Assembly: GCA_944376605.1 (NCBI GenBank)
Contig: CALWDE010000003.1
Span: 62,001-126,000, forward strand
Source of the DNA: an uncultured Bacilli bacterium
Lineage (GTDB): Bacteria; Bacillota_I; Bacilli_A; RFN20; CAG-826
Length of the DNA: 64,000 nucleotides
Reading direction: 5' to 3'
Shown here: in pieces, positions 43,715-52,693 of the stretch
Position numbering within the stretch: position 1 is the first letter of the stretch
Layout: every line of letters starts with the position of its first letter
Made by a program: the position numbers and the translations under genes
Notes under the pieces: model-generated
Told to the model about the DNA's origin: nothing
Seen by the model: only the letters and a program-made list of their open reading frames with translations
The model's database searches: none

Positions 43715-44737
43715 ATGAATCAAAGAATAACGATTGAACGTATTGCTGAATTAGCAAACACTTCACGCGGTACAGTAGACCGTGTTCTTAATAACCGCGG
43801 AAGGGTTGCTCCTGAGGTGGAGAAACGGATTCGTCAAGTGGTGGAAGAAACCGGTTACCGGGCGAATGCTTCTGCGCGCGCTACTGCTTTAAGTGGAAAG
43901 ACCTTCGAGATTGGTGTCATCCTTGGAAGCAAGGCAAATAACTTCTTCGATTTAGTGCAAAACGGAATGGAGGCGGCAGCAAGCCGTCTTGAAGGTAGCA
44001 ATTTGGTATTCCTCTACCGCAGTGTTTCTTTATTTGATGAAGATGATGTTCTCAAAGCGATTGGAGAGTTCAAAGAAAGAAACGTTTCTGCGTTAGTGAT
44101 CAGTGCTATTTTTACGCCAAGTATTCAATGTGCTCTATCCGACTATAAGGGAAAAATCGTTGCGATATCACTTGATTTACCCATTAAGAAATTATGCTAT
44201 GTGGGTCCTGATTATTCGAATTCTGGTGCGTTAGCGGCAAATGTTCTTTCTTTAATGTTTGGCGATAGAAAAGGAAATGTCTTAGCGATTGCAGGTTCCT
44301 TAAGACACCCAGGACAAAAAGAAAGAATGAAGAGCTTTGAAGCCAAACTTCCTTCTACTCTTACCATCACAGATATTGTGGAAAATTTAGATAACGATGA
44401 AGTTTCAGAACGTGTGGTGAAAGAAGCATGTTTAAAAGAAGTGCCTGACGCAGTTTATTTTTGCGGAGCTGGGGTAGAAGGGGGATTAAGAGCGTTAAAA
44501 GAAATGTCCTTATCTCCAGTCATTGTTGCTACCGACTTAAGTGACGGGGTAGTGGAAGGACTACATGATGGCTCTGTTGCTGCAGCAATTACTCAGCACG
44601 CCTATACCCAGGGAGTAAGAGTGGTGGAAATTGTTCATGATGCTCTTATTGCTAGGCGCCCTGTACCAAGCAAAAAAGTGCTTGATAACGGGATATTACT
44701 TAAGGAATCGATTATATCTCATAAAACGAACAATTAA
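43715..44737 (+). CDS. LacI-family transcriptional regulator (likely local sugar repressor)
   Basis: N-terminal LacI helix-turn-helix (ITIERIAELANTSRGTVDRVLNNRGRV split as IAELANTSRGTVDRVLN, residues 9-25) followed by a periplasmic-binding-protein-like effector domain (about 65-330). First gene of the xylose operon, in the same direction as its targets, so autoregulation is likely. The effector could be a xylose-related sugar. 340 residues. Confidence 0.9.
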   Translation: MNQRITIERIAELANTSRGTVDRVLNNRGRVAPEVEKRIRQVVEETGYRANASARATALSGKTFEIGVILGSKANNFFDLVQNGMEAAASRLEGSNLVFLYRSVSLFDEDDVLKAIGEFKERNVSALVISAIFTPSIQCALSDYKGKIVAISLDLPIKKLCYVGPDYSNSGALAANVLSLMFGDRKGNVLAIAGSLRHPGQKERMKSFEAKLPSTLTITDIVENLDNDEVSERVVKEACLKEVPDAVYFCGAGVEGGLRALKEMSLSPVIVATDLSDGVVEGLHDGSVAAAITQHAYTQGVRVVEIVHDALIARRPVPSKKVLDNGILLKESIISHKTNN

Positions 44738-44750
44738 GGAGGATTGAATT

Positions 44751-45746
44751 ATGGGAAAAAGACTCGTTACACTCGTGACCTGCCAATGGTCCGACCTCGA
44801 CTTTGAAACCTTATGCGAAACAGCGCATAAGATGGGCTATGACGGCCTTGAACTTGCTCTTTGGGGAAATGCTTTCGACCTTGATAAGGCTTATGAAGAC
44901 GATTCCTACCTTGAATGGATCAAGAAAACACTGAAAAAGAACAATTTGATTTTATCTGCATTAGCGACCCACATTATTGGCCAATGTGTATGCGACCTTC
45001 CAGATCCTCGTCTTGATAATTTTGCTCCTGCTCGCCTTGCTGGTAAGCCAGAAGAAATTAAAGCATGGGCGATTGAAAGCATGAAGAAGGCTGCTGTCAT
45101 TGCTAAGAAACTGGGTGTTAAAGTTATTTCTGGTTTCACAGGCAGTCCCATTTGGCGCTATCTTTATAGCTTCCCTCAAACACCAGAAAGTATGGTGGAA
45201 GAAGGCTTTAAGATTGTGCATGACACTTGGAAGCCCATCATGGATGTTTTCGAAGAAAACGGCATTAAGTTTGCTTTAGAAGTGCATCCTGGTGAAATTG
45301 CCTTTGACTATTACACTGCGAAACGCCTACTTGAAGTGATGGCGGATTGCCCTGCTTTCGGTCTTAACTTCGACCCATCTCACCTTCTTTGGCAAGGAGT
45401 TACTCCTCATATCTTCCTCGAAGACTTTATCGACAAGATTTATAACGTCCATATGAAGGATGCTGCTGTTACCTTAAACGGCAGAACTGGTTTACTTGGC
45501 TCTCATATTGATTTTGGCAGCTTACAAAGAGGATGGAACTTCCGCTCTTTAGGACACGGACAAGTCAATTTCGAAGAAATTATTCGTGTCTTAAATGCTT
45601 ATAACAATCACTGCGCTTTAGCGGTGGAATGGGAAGACTCTGGAATGGAGAGAATTTCCGGTGCAACGGAAGCATGCGCCTTTGTTCGTAAAGTTGATTT
45701 TGAACCAAGCGATGTCAAATTTGACGATGCCATCGCCAATAAATAA
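44751..45746 (+). CDS. TIM-barrel sugar (phosphate) isomerase/epimerase-like protein
   Basis: AP-endonuclease-2-type TIM barrel, 331 residues. Metal ligands appear as EVHPGE (about residue 180), NFDPSHLLWQG (about 205), HMKD (about 236) and VEWED near the C-terminus. Proteins of this family include hydroxypyruvate isomerases, inosose dehydratases/isomerases (IolE/IolI) and 3-oxo-glycoside lyases. The reaction cannot be told from sequence alone; its pairing with the next gene suggests a shared oxidised-sugar substrate. SD AAGGAGG. Confidence 0.85.
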   Translation: MGKRLVTLVTCQWSDLDFETLCETAHKMGYDGLELALWGNAFDLDKAYEDDSYLEWIKKTLKKNNLILSALATHIIGQCVCDLPDPRLDNFAPARLAGKPEEIKAWAIESMKKAAVIAKKLGVKVISGFTGSPIWRYLYSFPQTPESMVEEGFKIVHDTWKPIMDVFEENGIKFALEVHPGEIAFDYYTAKRLLEVMADCPAFGLNFDPSHLLWQGVTPHIFLEDFIDKIYNVHMKDAAVTLNGRTGLLGSHIDFGSLQRGWNFRSLGHGQVNFEEIIRVLNAYNNHCALAVEWEDSGMERISGATEACAFVRKVDFEPSDVKFDDAIANK

Positions 45747-45758
45747 GAAGGAGAATTC

Positions 45759-46919
45759 ATGGCTAAAAGAGAACAGCTAAGATACGGAATGGTGGGAGGC
45801 GATTTAAAAGCCTTCATCGGAGAAGTTCACCGTAAAGCCATTGGTTTTGACACAAGAGCAAAACTAGTAGCTGGCAGCTTCTCAGTAGATCCAAAACTCG
45901 CCGAAGAAACTGCCATTGCTTATGGAGTTGCTCCTGAGCGTCGCTATAACGACTACAAAGAAATGGCCGAAAAAGAAAGCCAAAGGGAAGATGGAATCGA
46001 TTGGGTAAGCATTTGCACACCTAACTTCCTCCATTATTCCATTGCAAAATGCTTCTTAGAGCATGGCATTAATGTTGTCTGTGAAAAGCCGCTTTGCTTT
46101 ACCACCGCTGAGGCAGAAGAGCTTGTTGCTCTTGCCAAAAAGAAAGACCTCGTCTTTGCGATTACTTACACTTATACCGGTTACACGATGGTAAAAGTGG
46201 CGCGTGAGATGATCCAAAAGGGTGAAATCGGGAAAGTTGTGGCAATCAACGTGGAATATGCCCAAGACTGGTTAGTGAATTCTTTAGATCCTGCCAATCA
46301 AAAAGCGACAACTTTATCCGTCTGGCGCAGTGATCCAAAATATAGTGGTATCAGCAACTGCATTGGCGATATTGGCACCCATGCAGAAAACATTGTCCAT
46401 TATTTAACAGGTTTTGATATTAAGCGTCTTGTTTGCACAACCGACACCTACGGCATGGCTTTAGATCTTAATGCGAACATGATTTTAGAGTATGAAAACG
46501 GGGTAAAAGCCGGTTTCTGGTGCTCACAGGTTGCTTGTTCTCATCTAAATGGTCTTGTTGTCCGCGTTTATGGCGACAAAGGATCCATTATTTGGAGACA
46601 AGAACATCCAGACTACTTAGAAGTAACAAAGGCAAATGGGCCTACAGAGACTTGGGCAAGAGGCGCAGGATATTCGAAGGAATATGCGGCAGGAAATCTT
46701 TCTCGCTTACCCGTTGGTCATCCAGAAGGACTTATTGTTGCCTTTGCCAACATCTACCGTAACGTCATCACCACTATCTTAAAGAAGGTGAATGGCGAAA
46801 CGCCAACTGCTGAGGATTTAGATTTCCAAAATGCAGAAAATGGCTTAGATGGAGTACGTTTTATCCACAAAGCCATCGAGTCGGCCAAAGAAGGAAAATG
46901 GGTCGACTATAAAGATTAG
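45759..46919 (+). CDS. Gfo/Idh/MocA-family NAD(P)-dependent sugar oxidoreductase
   Basis: Cytoplasmic dehydrogenase, 386 residues. N-terminal Rossmann part (YGMVGGDLKAFIGEVH, a variant of GxGxxA), the family EKP motif in NVVCEKPLCF (about residue 109) with its catalytic Lys, and GDIGTHAENIVHYLTG (about 206) with the catalytic Asp/His. Likely oxidises a ring hydroxyl of a sugar or cyclitol. Thirteen bases after the isomerase and followed by the transporter genes, so it belongs to the uptake-and-catabolism operon. Confidence 0.9.
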   Translation: MAKREQLRYGMVGGDLKAFIGEVHRKAIGFDTRAKLVAGSFSVDPKLAEETAIAYGVAPERRYNDYKEMAEKESQREDGIDWVSICTPNFLHYSIAKCFLEHGINVVCEKPLCFTTAEAEELVALAKKKDLVFAITYTYTGYTMVKVAREMIQKGEIGKVVAINVEYAQDWLVNSLDPANQKATTLSVWRSDPKYSGISNCIGDIGTHAENIVHYLTGFDIKRLVCTTDTYGMALDLNANMILEYENGVKAGFWCSQVACSHLNGLVVRVYGDKGSIIWRQEHPDYLEVTKANGPTETWARGAGYSKEYAAGNLSRLPVGHPEGLIVAFANIYRNVITTILKKVNGETPTAEDLDFQNAENGLDGVRFIHKAIESAKEGKWVDYKD

Positions 46920-46923
46920 GAAT

Positions 46924-46943
46924 CAAGGGTCGACTTTCCCTTG
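46924..46943 (+). other. Intercistronic hairpin before the binding-protein gene
   Basis: CAAGGG and CCCTTG pair around TCGACTTT, with no T-run after. It may stabilise the 5' end of a processed message for the highly expressed binding protein. Confidence 0.4.
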
Positions 46944-46981
46944 TGATAGAAACATACCAGATAAGGAGGTAAAACATTTCT

Positions 46982-48073
46982 ATGAAAAAAACAGTCATTC
47001 TTACAGCAGCTCTCGCTTTAGTGGGAACTGTTGCTGCTACAGGCCTTACGAGCTGTGGTGGTGGCGGACAAGGTGGACAAAAGGTACTTGAGGTACTCGT
47101 ACAATCTGCTGACCATGGTTGGACTGGCGCCGTCGCTAAAGAAGCTAATGCCTATGTTGCTGAGCTCAAAAAAGATGGCACTCTCGACTACGACATCCGT
47201 GTTGTAACATCCAATGATGCCAACGCTCAAATTGGTTATGTTAACGACCTTGTCACACGTAAGGACAGTTTAGCTGGTGTTGTCATTCTTCCTATTGATA
47301 ACACTGTTGAACCTGCTTTGAACACCCTTGTTCAAAACGATGTTCCGTTCGTTCAATTTGACCGTGTTGTCCATAACGATGTCATCGATGCTGCTGGAAG
47401 CAGTAAGGTTGGCAACGTCTTAGGTGATAACCATGGTATTGGTTATGAGACTGCAAGAATCTTTGTGGAAGCTGGACTTAAAAAGACCGATAAGATTCTT
47501 GTTATGCCTGGTGACCAAAGCTCTGTTCCTGTTCTCCGTAACCAAGGTTTTGAAGACTACCTTGTAGAAGAAGCAGGCTGGACTGCAACAGAAGTTGACA
47601 CCGCGATTTATAGCACTGACGTTACTTACTGGAGCCGTGATACATCCATGACTCTCTTCAACAACTTTGTCACTTCTCATACTGCTGAACTCAGTGAATA
47701 TAAATGGATTTTCACTCATGACTCTGAAATCAGCTTGGGAATTCTCCAAGCCCTTAATCAAAGCACCATGAGTCAAGAAGGAAAAGATTGGTACAAGAAC
47801 ACAGTCATTAAGGTTGGCTCTTCTTCTGGTCTTGAAGAAATGTATAAGGTTATTCGTGGTGATCACGCTAACCAAACTGCTTATGATGCACTTCTTGGTG
47901 GAGAAGCAGGAAGAGAAAAACTCTTCGATGTCACCTATGATCCTGGAATGATTACTACCGCAATCGATACCATGATGGATTACATTGCTGATGGAACCAC
48001 TCTTAGCGAAGATAAGGTCATCCCAGTCTCTGTTATTGACACCTCTAACGTTGATGACGTTGTTGGTTTCTAA
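46982..48073 (+). CDS. Sugar ABC transporter substrate-binding lipoprotein
   Basis: RbsB/XylF-type periplasmic-binding-fold lipoprotein, 363 residues. Signal peptide ends in the lipobox LTSC (Cys about residue 25) followed by a Gly-rich linker. The fold starts LEVLVQSADHGWTGAV, with GVVILPIDNTVEPAL and VPFVQFDRV typical of cluster B sugar-binding proteins; many Asp and aromatic residues line the expected pocket. Xylose or a related monosaccharide is the likely ligand from xylA and xylB downstream. AAGGAGG lies 12 bases before the ATG. Confidence 0.91.
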   Translation: MKKTVILTAALALVGTVAATGLTSCGGGGQGGQKVLEVLVQSADHGWTGAVAKEANAYVAELKKDGTLDYDIRVVTSNDANAQIGYVNDLVTRKDSLAGVVILPIDNTVEPALNTLVQNDVPFVQFDRVVHNDVIDAAGSSKVGNVLGDNHGIGYETARIFVEAGLKKTDKILVMPGDQSSVPVLRNQGFEDYLVEEAGWTATEVDTAIYSTDVTYWSRDTSMTLFNNFVTSHTAELSEYKWIFTHDSEISLGILQALNQSTMSQEGKDWYKNTVIKVGSSSGLEEMYKVIRGDHANQTAYDALLGGEAGREKLFDVTYDPGMITTAIDTMMDYIADGTTLSEDKVIPVSVIDTSNVDDVVGF

Positions 48074-48099
48074 TTAATCACTAGATTACGACATCTATC

Positions 48100-48121
48100 A
48101 GGGGAGGGGTAACCCTCCCCT
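48100..48121 (+). other. Strong intercistronic hairpin with GUAA tetraloop, no U-tract
   Basis: AGGGGAGGG and CCCTCCCCT pair perfectly (9 bp) around GTAA, a GNRA tetraloop. ATAAGG follows, so it is not a classical terminator. The position between the binding-protein gene and the ATPase gene is where mRNA-stabilising hairpins raise binding-protein levels in many ABC operons. Confidence 0.75.
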
Positions 48122-48142
48122 ATAAGGAAGAGAGGAGCTTCG

Positions 48143-49663
48143 ATGGACTATATTTTAAAGATGGAAGGTATTTCTAAATCCTTCTTTGGTGTTGAAGTTC
48201 TTCACCATGTGCATCTACATGTGGCAAGAGGAACCGTACACGCGCTCCTAGGGGAAAATGGCGCTGGGAAGAGCACGTTAATGAACATTCTCGGCGGTGT
48301 TTACACGAAAGATACGGGTAGTGTAGTTTTTGATGGCGAAACTTTAGAGGATATCACCATTAAAAAGGCAGAAGCGGCAGGGATCGCTTTTGTTCATCAG
48401 GAACTCAACTTTTTTAACACATTACCAGTTTATGAAAACATCTTCATTGGTAGAGAGTTAAAAAATAAATTTGGAATCTTAGATAAACCCAGGATGATTG
48501 AGGAATGTGAGCAGCTTTTTCATAGTTTAGGTGTTCATATCAATCCTCGCGCTCAGGTGAGTGAGTTACCCACCGGAGAAAAACAAATTATTCAAATCGT
48601 TAGAGCGATTCATTTAAAAGCAAAGTTATTTATTTTAGATGAGCCCACAACCGCATTATCAAATGCGGAAATTGAACACTTGTTCACTTTAATTCGACGT
48701 TTAAAAGATGAGGGTGCAACCTTTATCTTTATTTCACATAAAATGCCTGAAATCTTCGCTATTTGCGACGATTTTACAGTATTACGAAATGGTTCTTTAA
48801 TAAGCGAAGGACATATTAAAAACGCAAATCCTCTTGATATCACTCGTGATATTGCAGGAAAGAGCTTAGAGAATAGCAATGTTTATCAGCCAAGAGAACT
48901 TGGGAAAATTGTTCTAGAAGTTTCTCATCTCACTGGGCTAGGTTTTGAAGATATTTCTTTCAAAGCAAGAAAAGGTGAGATTATTGGCCTTACTGGTTTA
49001 CAAGGGGCAGGTTCTTCTGAATTATTGCAGACTTTATTTGGTGTTAACCGTGCTTTAGAAGGCACTGTTACTGTTCAGGGGAAAGAATTAAAAACTGGAT
49101 CGATAAAAAGAGCGATGGAAGCAGGAATTGGAATGATTCCTTCCAACCGTAAGGAGAATTCGGTTATTCCTCTTATGTCGCTTCTTGAGAATGAGTATAT
49201 TTCGGAACATCAATTAAGTTTCAAACATCAATACATCTCTTACGGTAAAGAGAAGAATAAATTCGAAAAAATTAAGGGAGATATGAAGATTAAATGCAAT
49301 TCTCCTGATGATTTGATTGTCTCTTTGTCGGGTGGAAACCAGCAAAAGGTTATCGTAGGACGCTGGCTTAACACGGATTGCGATATTTTGTTAATGGATA
49401 ATCCTACACAAGGTATTGACGTAGGTGCCAAAGAAGAAATTTATCAGTTGATGTTACGTCTAGCTTCTATAGGGAAAACGATTATCTTTAACACCCTAGA
49501 AATTGCGGAATTACAAAAAACTGCAGACGTCGTTTATGTTTTCTACCATGGAAAAATGGTTGCAGAATTGCCTCATGAAGACATTAACGAAGAAAATGTA
49601 ATGATGCACGCGACACAAGCAGTGCAAGTTTTAAAAGAAGGAGGATCGGAAAATGATCTTTAA
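48143..49663 (+). CDS. Sugar ABC transporter ATP-binding protein (RbsA/XylG type)
   Basis: Two nucleotide-binding domains in one chain, 506 residues. The first has Walker A GENGAGKST (about 38) and Walker B LFILDEPTTALS; its signature motif is LPTGEKQ. The second has a degenerate Walker A (GLQGAGSSEL), signature LSGGNQQKV (about 394) and DNPTQGIDVGAK, the usual RbsA asymmetry. Overlaps the permease start by 11 bases, whose SD (GGAGGA) lies inside this gene. Confidence 0.94.
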   Translation: MDYILKMEGISKSFFGVEVLHHVHLHVARGTVHALLGENGAGKSTLMNILGGVYTKDTGSVVFDGETLEDITIKKAEAAGIAFVHQELNFFNTLPVYENIFIGRELKNKFGILDKPRMIEECEQLFHSLGVHINPRAQVSELPTGEKQIIQIVRAIHLKAKLFILDEPTTALSNAEIEHLFTLIRRLKDEGATFIFISHKMPEIFAICDDFTVLRNGSLISEGHIKNANPLDITRDIAGKSLENSNVYQPRELGKIVLEVSHLTGLGFEDISFKARKGEIIGLTGLQGAGSSELLQTLFGVNRALEGTVTVQGKELKTGSIKRAMEAGIGMIPSNRKENSVIPLMSLLENEYISEHQLSFKHQYISYGKEKNKFEKIKGDMKIKCNSPDDLIVSLSGGNQQKVIVGRWLNTDCDILLMDNPTQGIDVGAKEEIYQLMLRLASIGKTIIFNTLEIAELQKTADVVYVFYHGKMVAELPHEDINEENVMMHATQAVQVLKEGGSENDL

Positions 49664-51356
49664 CCGTAAAACATCAGCAGGTCCAGGCCCTCGTGGTGCT
49701 TCCCTAACTTGGCAAGACGCTCCACGTTTACTTGGACTTTCTTGGAAGAACTTTAGCTTCCTCTACATTTTCCTTGGCATCTTCATTATTTACGCCATTG
49801 TAAACCCTTATTTAACTTGGGGTAGCACAATCAACGTTTTAACACAGAGTGTAGTTTGGTGCGTGATGGGCCTTGGCATGGGACTTATTATCATTACCGG
49901 TGATATTGATTTGTCGGTTGGCTCGAACATGGCCTTCTCTGGCGGATTATCCATTTTGATTTATCAGATGATTGTTGGTAAAAATCAAGCGATGGCCCCG
50001 TGGGGAACTCTTGTCATTTTGCTGCTTACTGTTACCATCAGCGCCGCGATTGGTTTCTTAAATGGCTTCATGGTTGGTAAACTAAAAATGCCAGCATTCA
50101 TCGCTACTTTAGGCACCATGTTAATCTTCCGCTCTTTAGGAAAATATACAAGGAATCAGACTCTTGGTTTAGTTTCTACTGGGGAAGCGGCTGGCTTTAT
50201 TTATAGCCTTGGTTCGCATAGCTCTGGCTGGTTAATGTATGACATTGGAAACTATAATTTTGACGGAATATTCCCTGTCATGGGTATCTTATGCATCATC
50301 ATTGTTGCGCTTGCTTGGTTCTTCTCTAAATACACAAAGATGGGCAGAAGGTTCTACGCGATTGGCTCGAATCCTCAAGCTGCCCAACTTGCTGGTATTA
50401 ATGTTGGTTGGAACCGCGTCTTAGTATTCACCATTGCTGGCGCTTTAGTTGGCCTTGCTTCCTTCTTCTTTATTGCCTATTCTGGTTCGATTGACTCGAA
50501 TGCTTCTGGTACTAGCTATGAGTTATATACCATTGCTTCTTGTATTATCGGCGGAATTTCGATGACGGGCGGAAAAGGGAACCTTGTTGGAGTTCTCTTT
50601 GGAGCAATGTCCTTCACTCTTATTGATAAGATTATTGCTGCAGTTGGTTTAGATCCCTTAATCAACGACACCATCAAAGGCGCGATTCTTCTTATTGCTG
50701 TCATTCTTCAGCTACTAAAACTTGATAGCGTCAAAGCGATGATACGCAATGTGCAAAATGCAAATTACATTTCTCGTTCTGCTTGTGAAACCTTCTTAAA
50801 AGAACTTTTACCAGAAGAATATAACAAGTTAGAAGAAAGCAAGAGCGAACTTGCTGCTGCAAAAGCAGACTATAAAGAAAAAGAAGAAGCTTCTTTAGAC
50901 AAAGTTTATGCAGCAAAGTGGATGATTGGTGTTTCCTTAGAAGATTTAAAGAAGGTCGAGGATAAGGAAGCTGAAATTGCACTTTTGAAAGAAACTGTGA
51001 ATAAACAGATTGAAGATTTAAAGAAGAGCGAAGATCCTTCTAGTAAAGAAGAAATTGCAAAATTAAAGGCTGATTTGCAGGAAAAATGCAAATCTCTCCA
51101 TGCAGAATTAACTGCTTTAAAAGAGCAGGCAAGAAGCAAGGGAGAAGAACTTGCTCCTGCACAAAAGGCCACCTATGAAGAAGCTAAGAAAGAACTTGAA
51201 GCTTTGCGCGCTTCTTGGAAGGAAGAAAACACTTCACTCAAAGCGAAGTTAAAAGAAGCCAAAGAGAATCTTGCTACGGCAAGCGAACCTCATAAGGCTG
51301 AAATTGCCGAAGTGAAGAAGAATAACAGTGTCTGGAAAAATCTAACAAAGCATTAA
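49653..51356 (+). CDS. Sugar ABC transporter permease (RbsC/XylH type) with long C-terminal coiled coil
   Basis: 567 residues, about 220 more than RbsC. Residues about 1-355 are a normal permease: multiple membrane helices, GDIDLSVGSNMAFSGG, LGTMLIFRSLGKY and the NPQAAQLAGINV loop that contacts the ATPase. Residues about 360-567 are a highly charged Lys/Glu/Ala-rich heptad region (ELAAAKADYKEKEEASLDKV, EKCKSLHAELTALKEQARSK), predicted to be a cytoplasmic coiled coil. No frameshift or separate start explains the extension; it is continuous with the permease. Its role is unknown. Confidence 0.9.
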   Translation: MIFNRKTSAGPGPRGASLTWQDAPRLLGLSWKNFSFLYIFLGIFIIYAIVNPYLTWGSTINVLTQSVVWCVMGLGMGLIIITGDIDLSVGSNMAFSGGLSILIYQMIVGKNQAMAPWGTLVILLLTVTISAAIGFLNGFMVGKLKMPAFIATLGTMLIFRSLGKYTRNQTLGLVSTGEAAGFIYSLGSHSSGWLMYDIGNYNFDGIFPVMGILCIIIVALAWFFSKYTKMGRRFYAIGSNPQAAQLAGINVGWNRVLVFTIAGALVGLASFFFIAYSGSIDSNASGTSYELYTIASCIIGGISMTGGKGNLVGVLFGAMSFTLIDKIIAAVGLDPLINDTIKGAILLIAVILQLLKLDSVKAMIRNVQNANYISRSACETFLKELLPEEYNKLEESKSELAAAKADYKEKEEASLDKVYAAKWMIGVSLEDLKKVEDKEAEIALLKETVNKQIEDLKKSEDPSSKEEIAKLKADLQEKCKSLHAELTALKEQARSKGEELAPAQKATYEEAKKELEALRASWKEENTSLKAKLKEAKENLATASEPHKAEIAEVKKNNSVWKNLTKH

Positions 51357-51377
51357 TATACAAGAAAGGAATATGCC

Positions 51378-52691
51378 ATGAAAAAGTATTCGGAAGTTGC
51401 AAAAGTCCCATATTTGGGCCCTGAAAGCAAAGAACCATTTGCCTTCAAGTACTACAACCCTGACGAGGTTATTGCTGGGAAAAAGATGAGAGAACATCTT
51501 AAATTCGCCTTATCTTACTGGCATACCCTTGGCTATTGTGGAACGGATATGTTTGGTGGAGATACCGAAGAGAAAAACTTTGGTGAGACCGAACCAATGG
51601 CCATCTATCGAGCAAAGGCAGATGTTGCCTTTGAACTTATGGAAAAACTTTCCATTGATTATTACTGCTTCCATGACGCTGATATTGCTCCTACGGGAAA
51701 GACAATGAAAGAAACCATCGATAACTTCAATACGATGGTGGATTATCTTGAAAAGAAGCAAAAAGAAACCGGTAAGAAAGTGCTTTGGGTCACAGCAAAT
51801 AACTTTGGTGATAAGCGCTTTATGGCTGGTGCTGCAACTTCACCAGATAGTGCAGCATTCTGCTGGGCGGCAGCGAAAGTAAAAGCTTGTATTGACGCTG
51901 ATATTCGTTTAGGCGGAACAGGGTATGTATTCTGGGGCGGAAGAGAAGGCTATGACACGCTCATTAATACTGATGTTGCTCTTGAACTTGATAATCTTGC
52001 TCGTTTCTTAACGATGGCAAGAGATTATGCAAGAGCGCACGGCTATAAAGGGGACTTCTATATTGAGCCAAAACCCAAAGAGCCCACCAAGCATCAATAT
52101 GACTTTGATGCTGCTACCTGCTGCAATTTCTTAAGAGAGCACAATTTACTTGGTGACTTTAAACTGAATATTGAAGCAAATCACGCTACTTTAGCAGGAC
52201 ATACCTTCCAGCATGAGCTTCGCATGGCTAGAGTGAATGGAGCCTTTGGTTCCATTGACGCGAATCAAGGGGATCCAATGCTTGGCTGGGATACAGACCA
52301 GTTCCCAACTAATGTCTACGACACCACACTTGCTATGTATGAGGTGCTCAAAGAAGGCGGCTTTACCACAGGCGGACTAAATTTTGACGCGAAAACTCGC
52401 CGTCAATCCAACACTATGGAAGATATCTTACTAGCTTATATTGCTGGTATGGATAGCTTTGCTCTTGGACTTCGTTTAGCCTTAAAGATGATTGAAGATG
52501 GTAGAATCGATGACTTTATCAAAGAGCGTTATCACTCTTATGAAGAAGGCATCGGGAAGAGAATCGTGGAAGGGAAAGCCACTTTAGAAGAGTGCGCAGA
52601 ACACGCCTTATCGCATCCTGATTTTGCTGTTGCTTCTGGACGTCAAGAATACTTAGAGAGTGTTCTTAACGAAATCATGTTTGGTAAATAA
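51378..52691 (+). CDS. xylA: Xylose isomerase
   Basis: Interconverts D-xylose and D-xylulose; TIM barrel with two divalent metals. Signatures include [10 protein letters not shown] (catalytic His/Asp), [27 protein letters not shown] (Lys/Glu metal region), [18 protein letters not shown] and [20 protein letters not shown]. 437 residues fits the longer class II enzymes. SD AAAGGA. Two bases before xylB. Confidence 0.97.
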   Translation: MKKYSEVAKVPYLGPESKEPFAFKYYNPDEVIAGKKMREHLKFALSYWHTLGYCGTDMFGGDTEEKNFGETEPMAIYRAKADVAFELMEKLSIDYYCFHDADIAPTGKTMKETIDNFNTMVDYLEKKQKETGKKVLWVTANNFGDKRFMAGAATSPDSAAFCWAAAKVKACIDADIRLGGTGYVFWGGREGYDTLINTDVALELDNLARFLTMARDYARAHGYKGDFYIEPKPKEPTKHQYDFDAATCCNFLREHNLLGDFKLNIEANHATLAGHTFQHELRMARVNGAFGSIDANQGDPMLGWDTDQFPTNVYDTTLAMYEVLKEGGFTTGGLNFDAKTRRQSNTMEDILLAYIAGMDSFALGLRLALKMIEDGRIDDFIKERYHSYEEGIGKRIVEGKATLEECAEHALSHPDFAVASGRQEYLESVLNEIMFGK

Positions 52692-52693
52692 AT

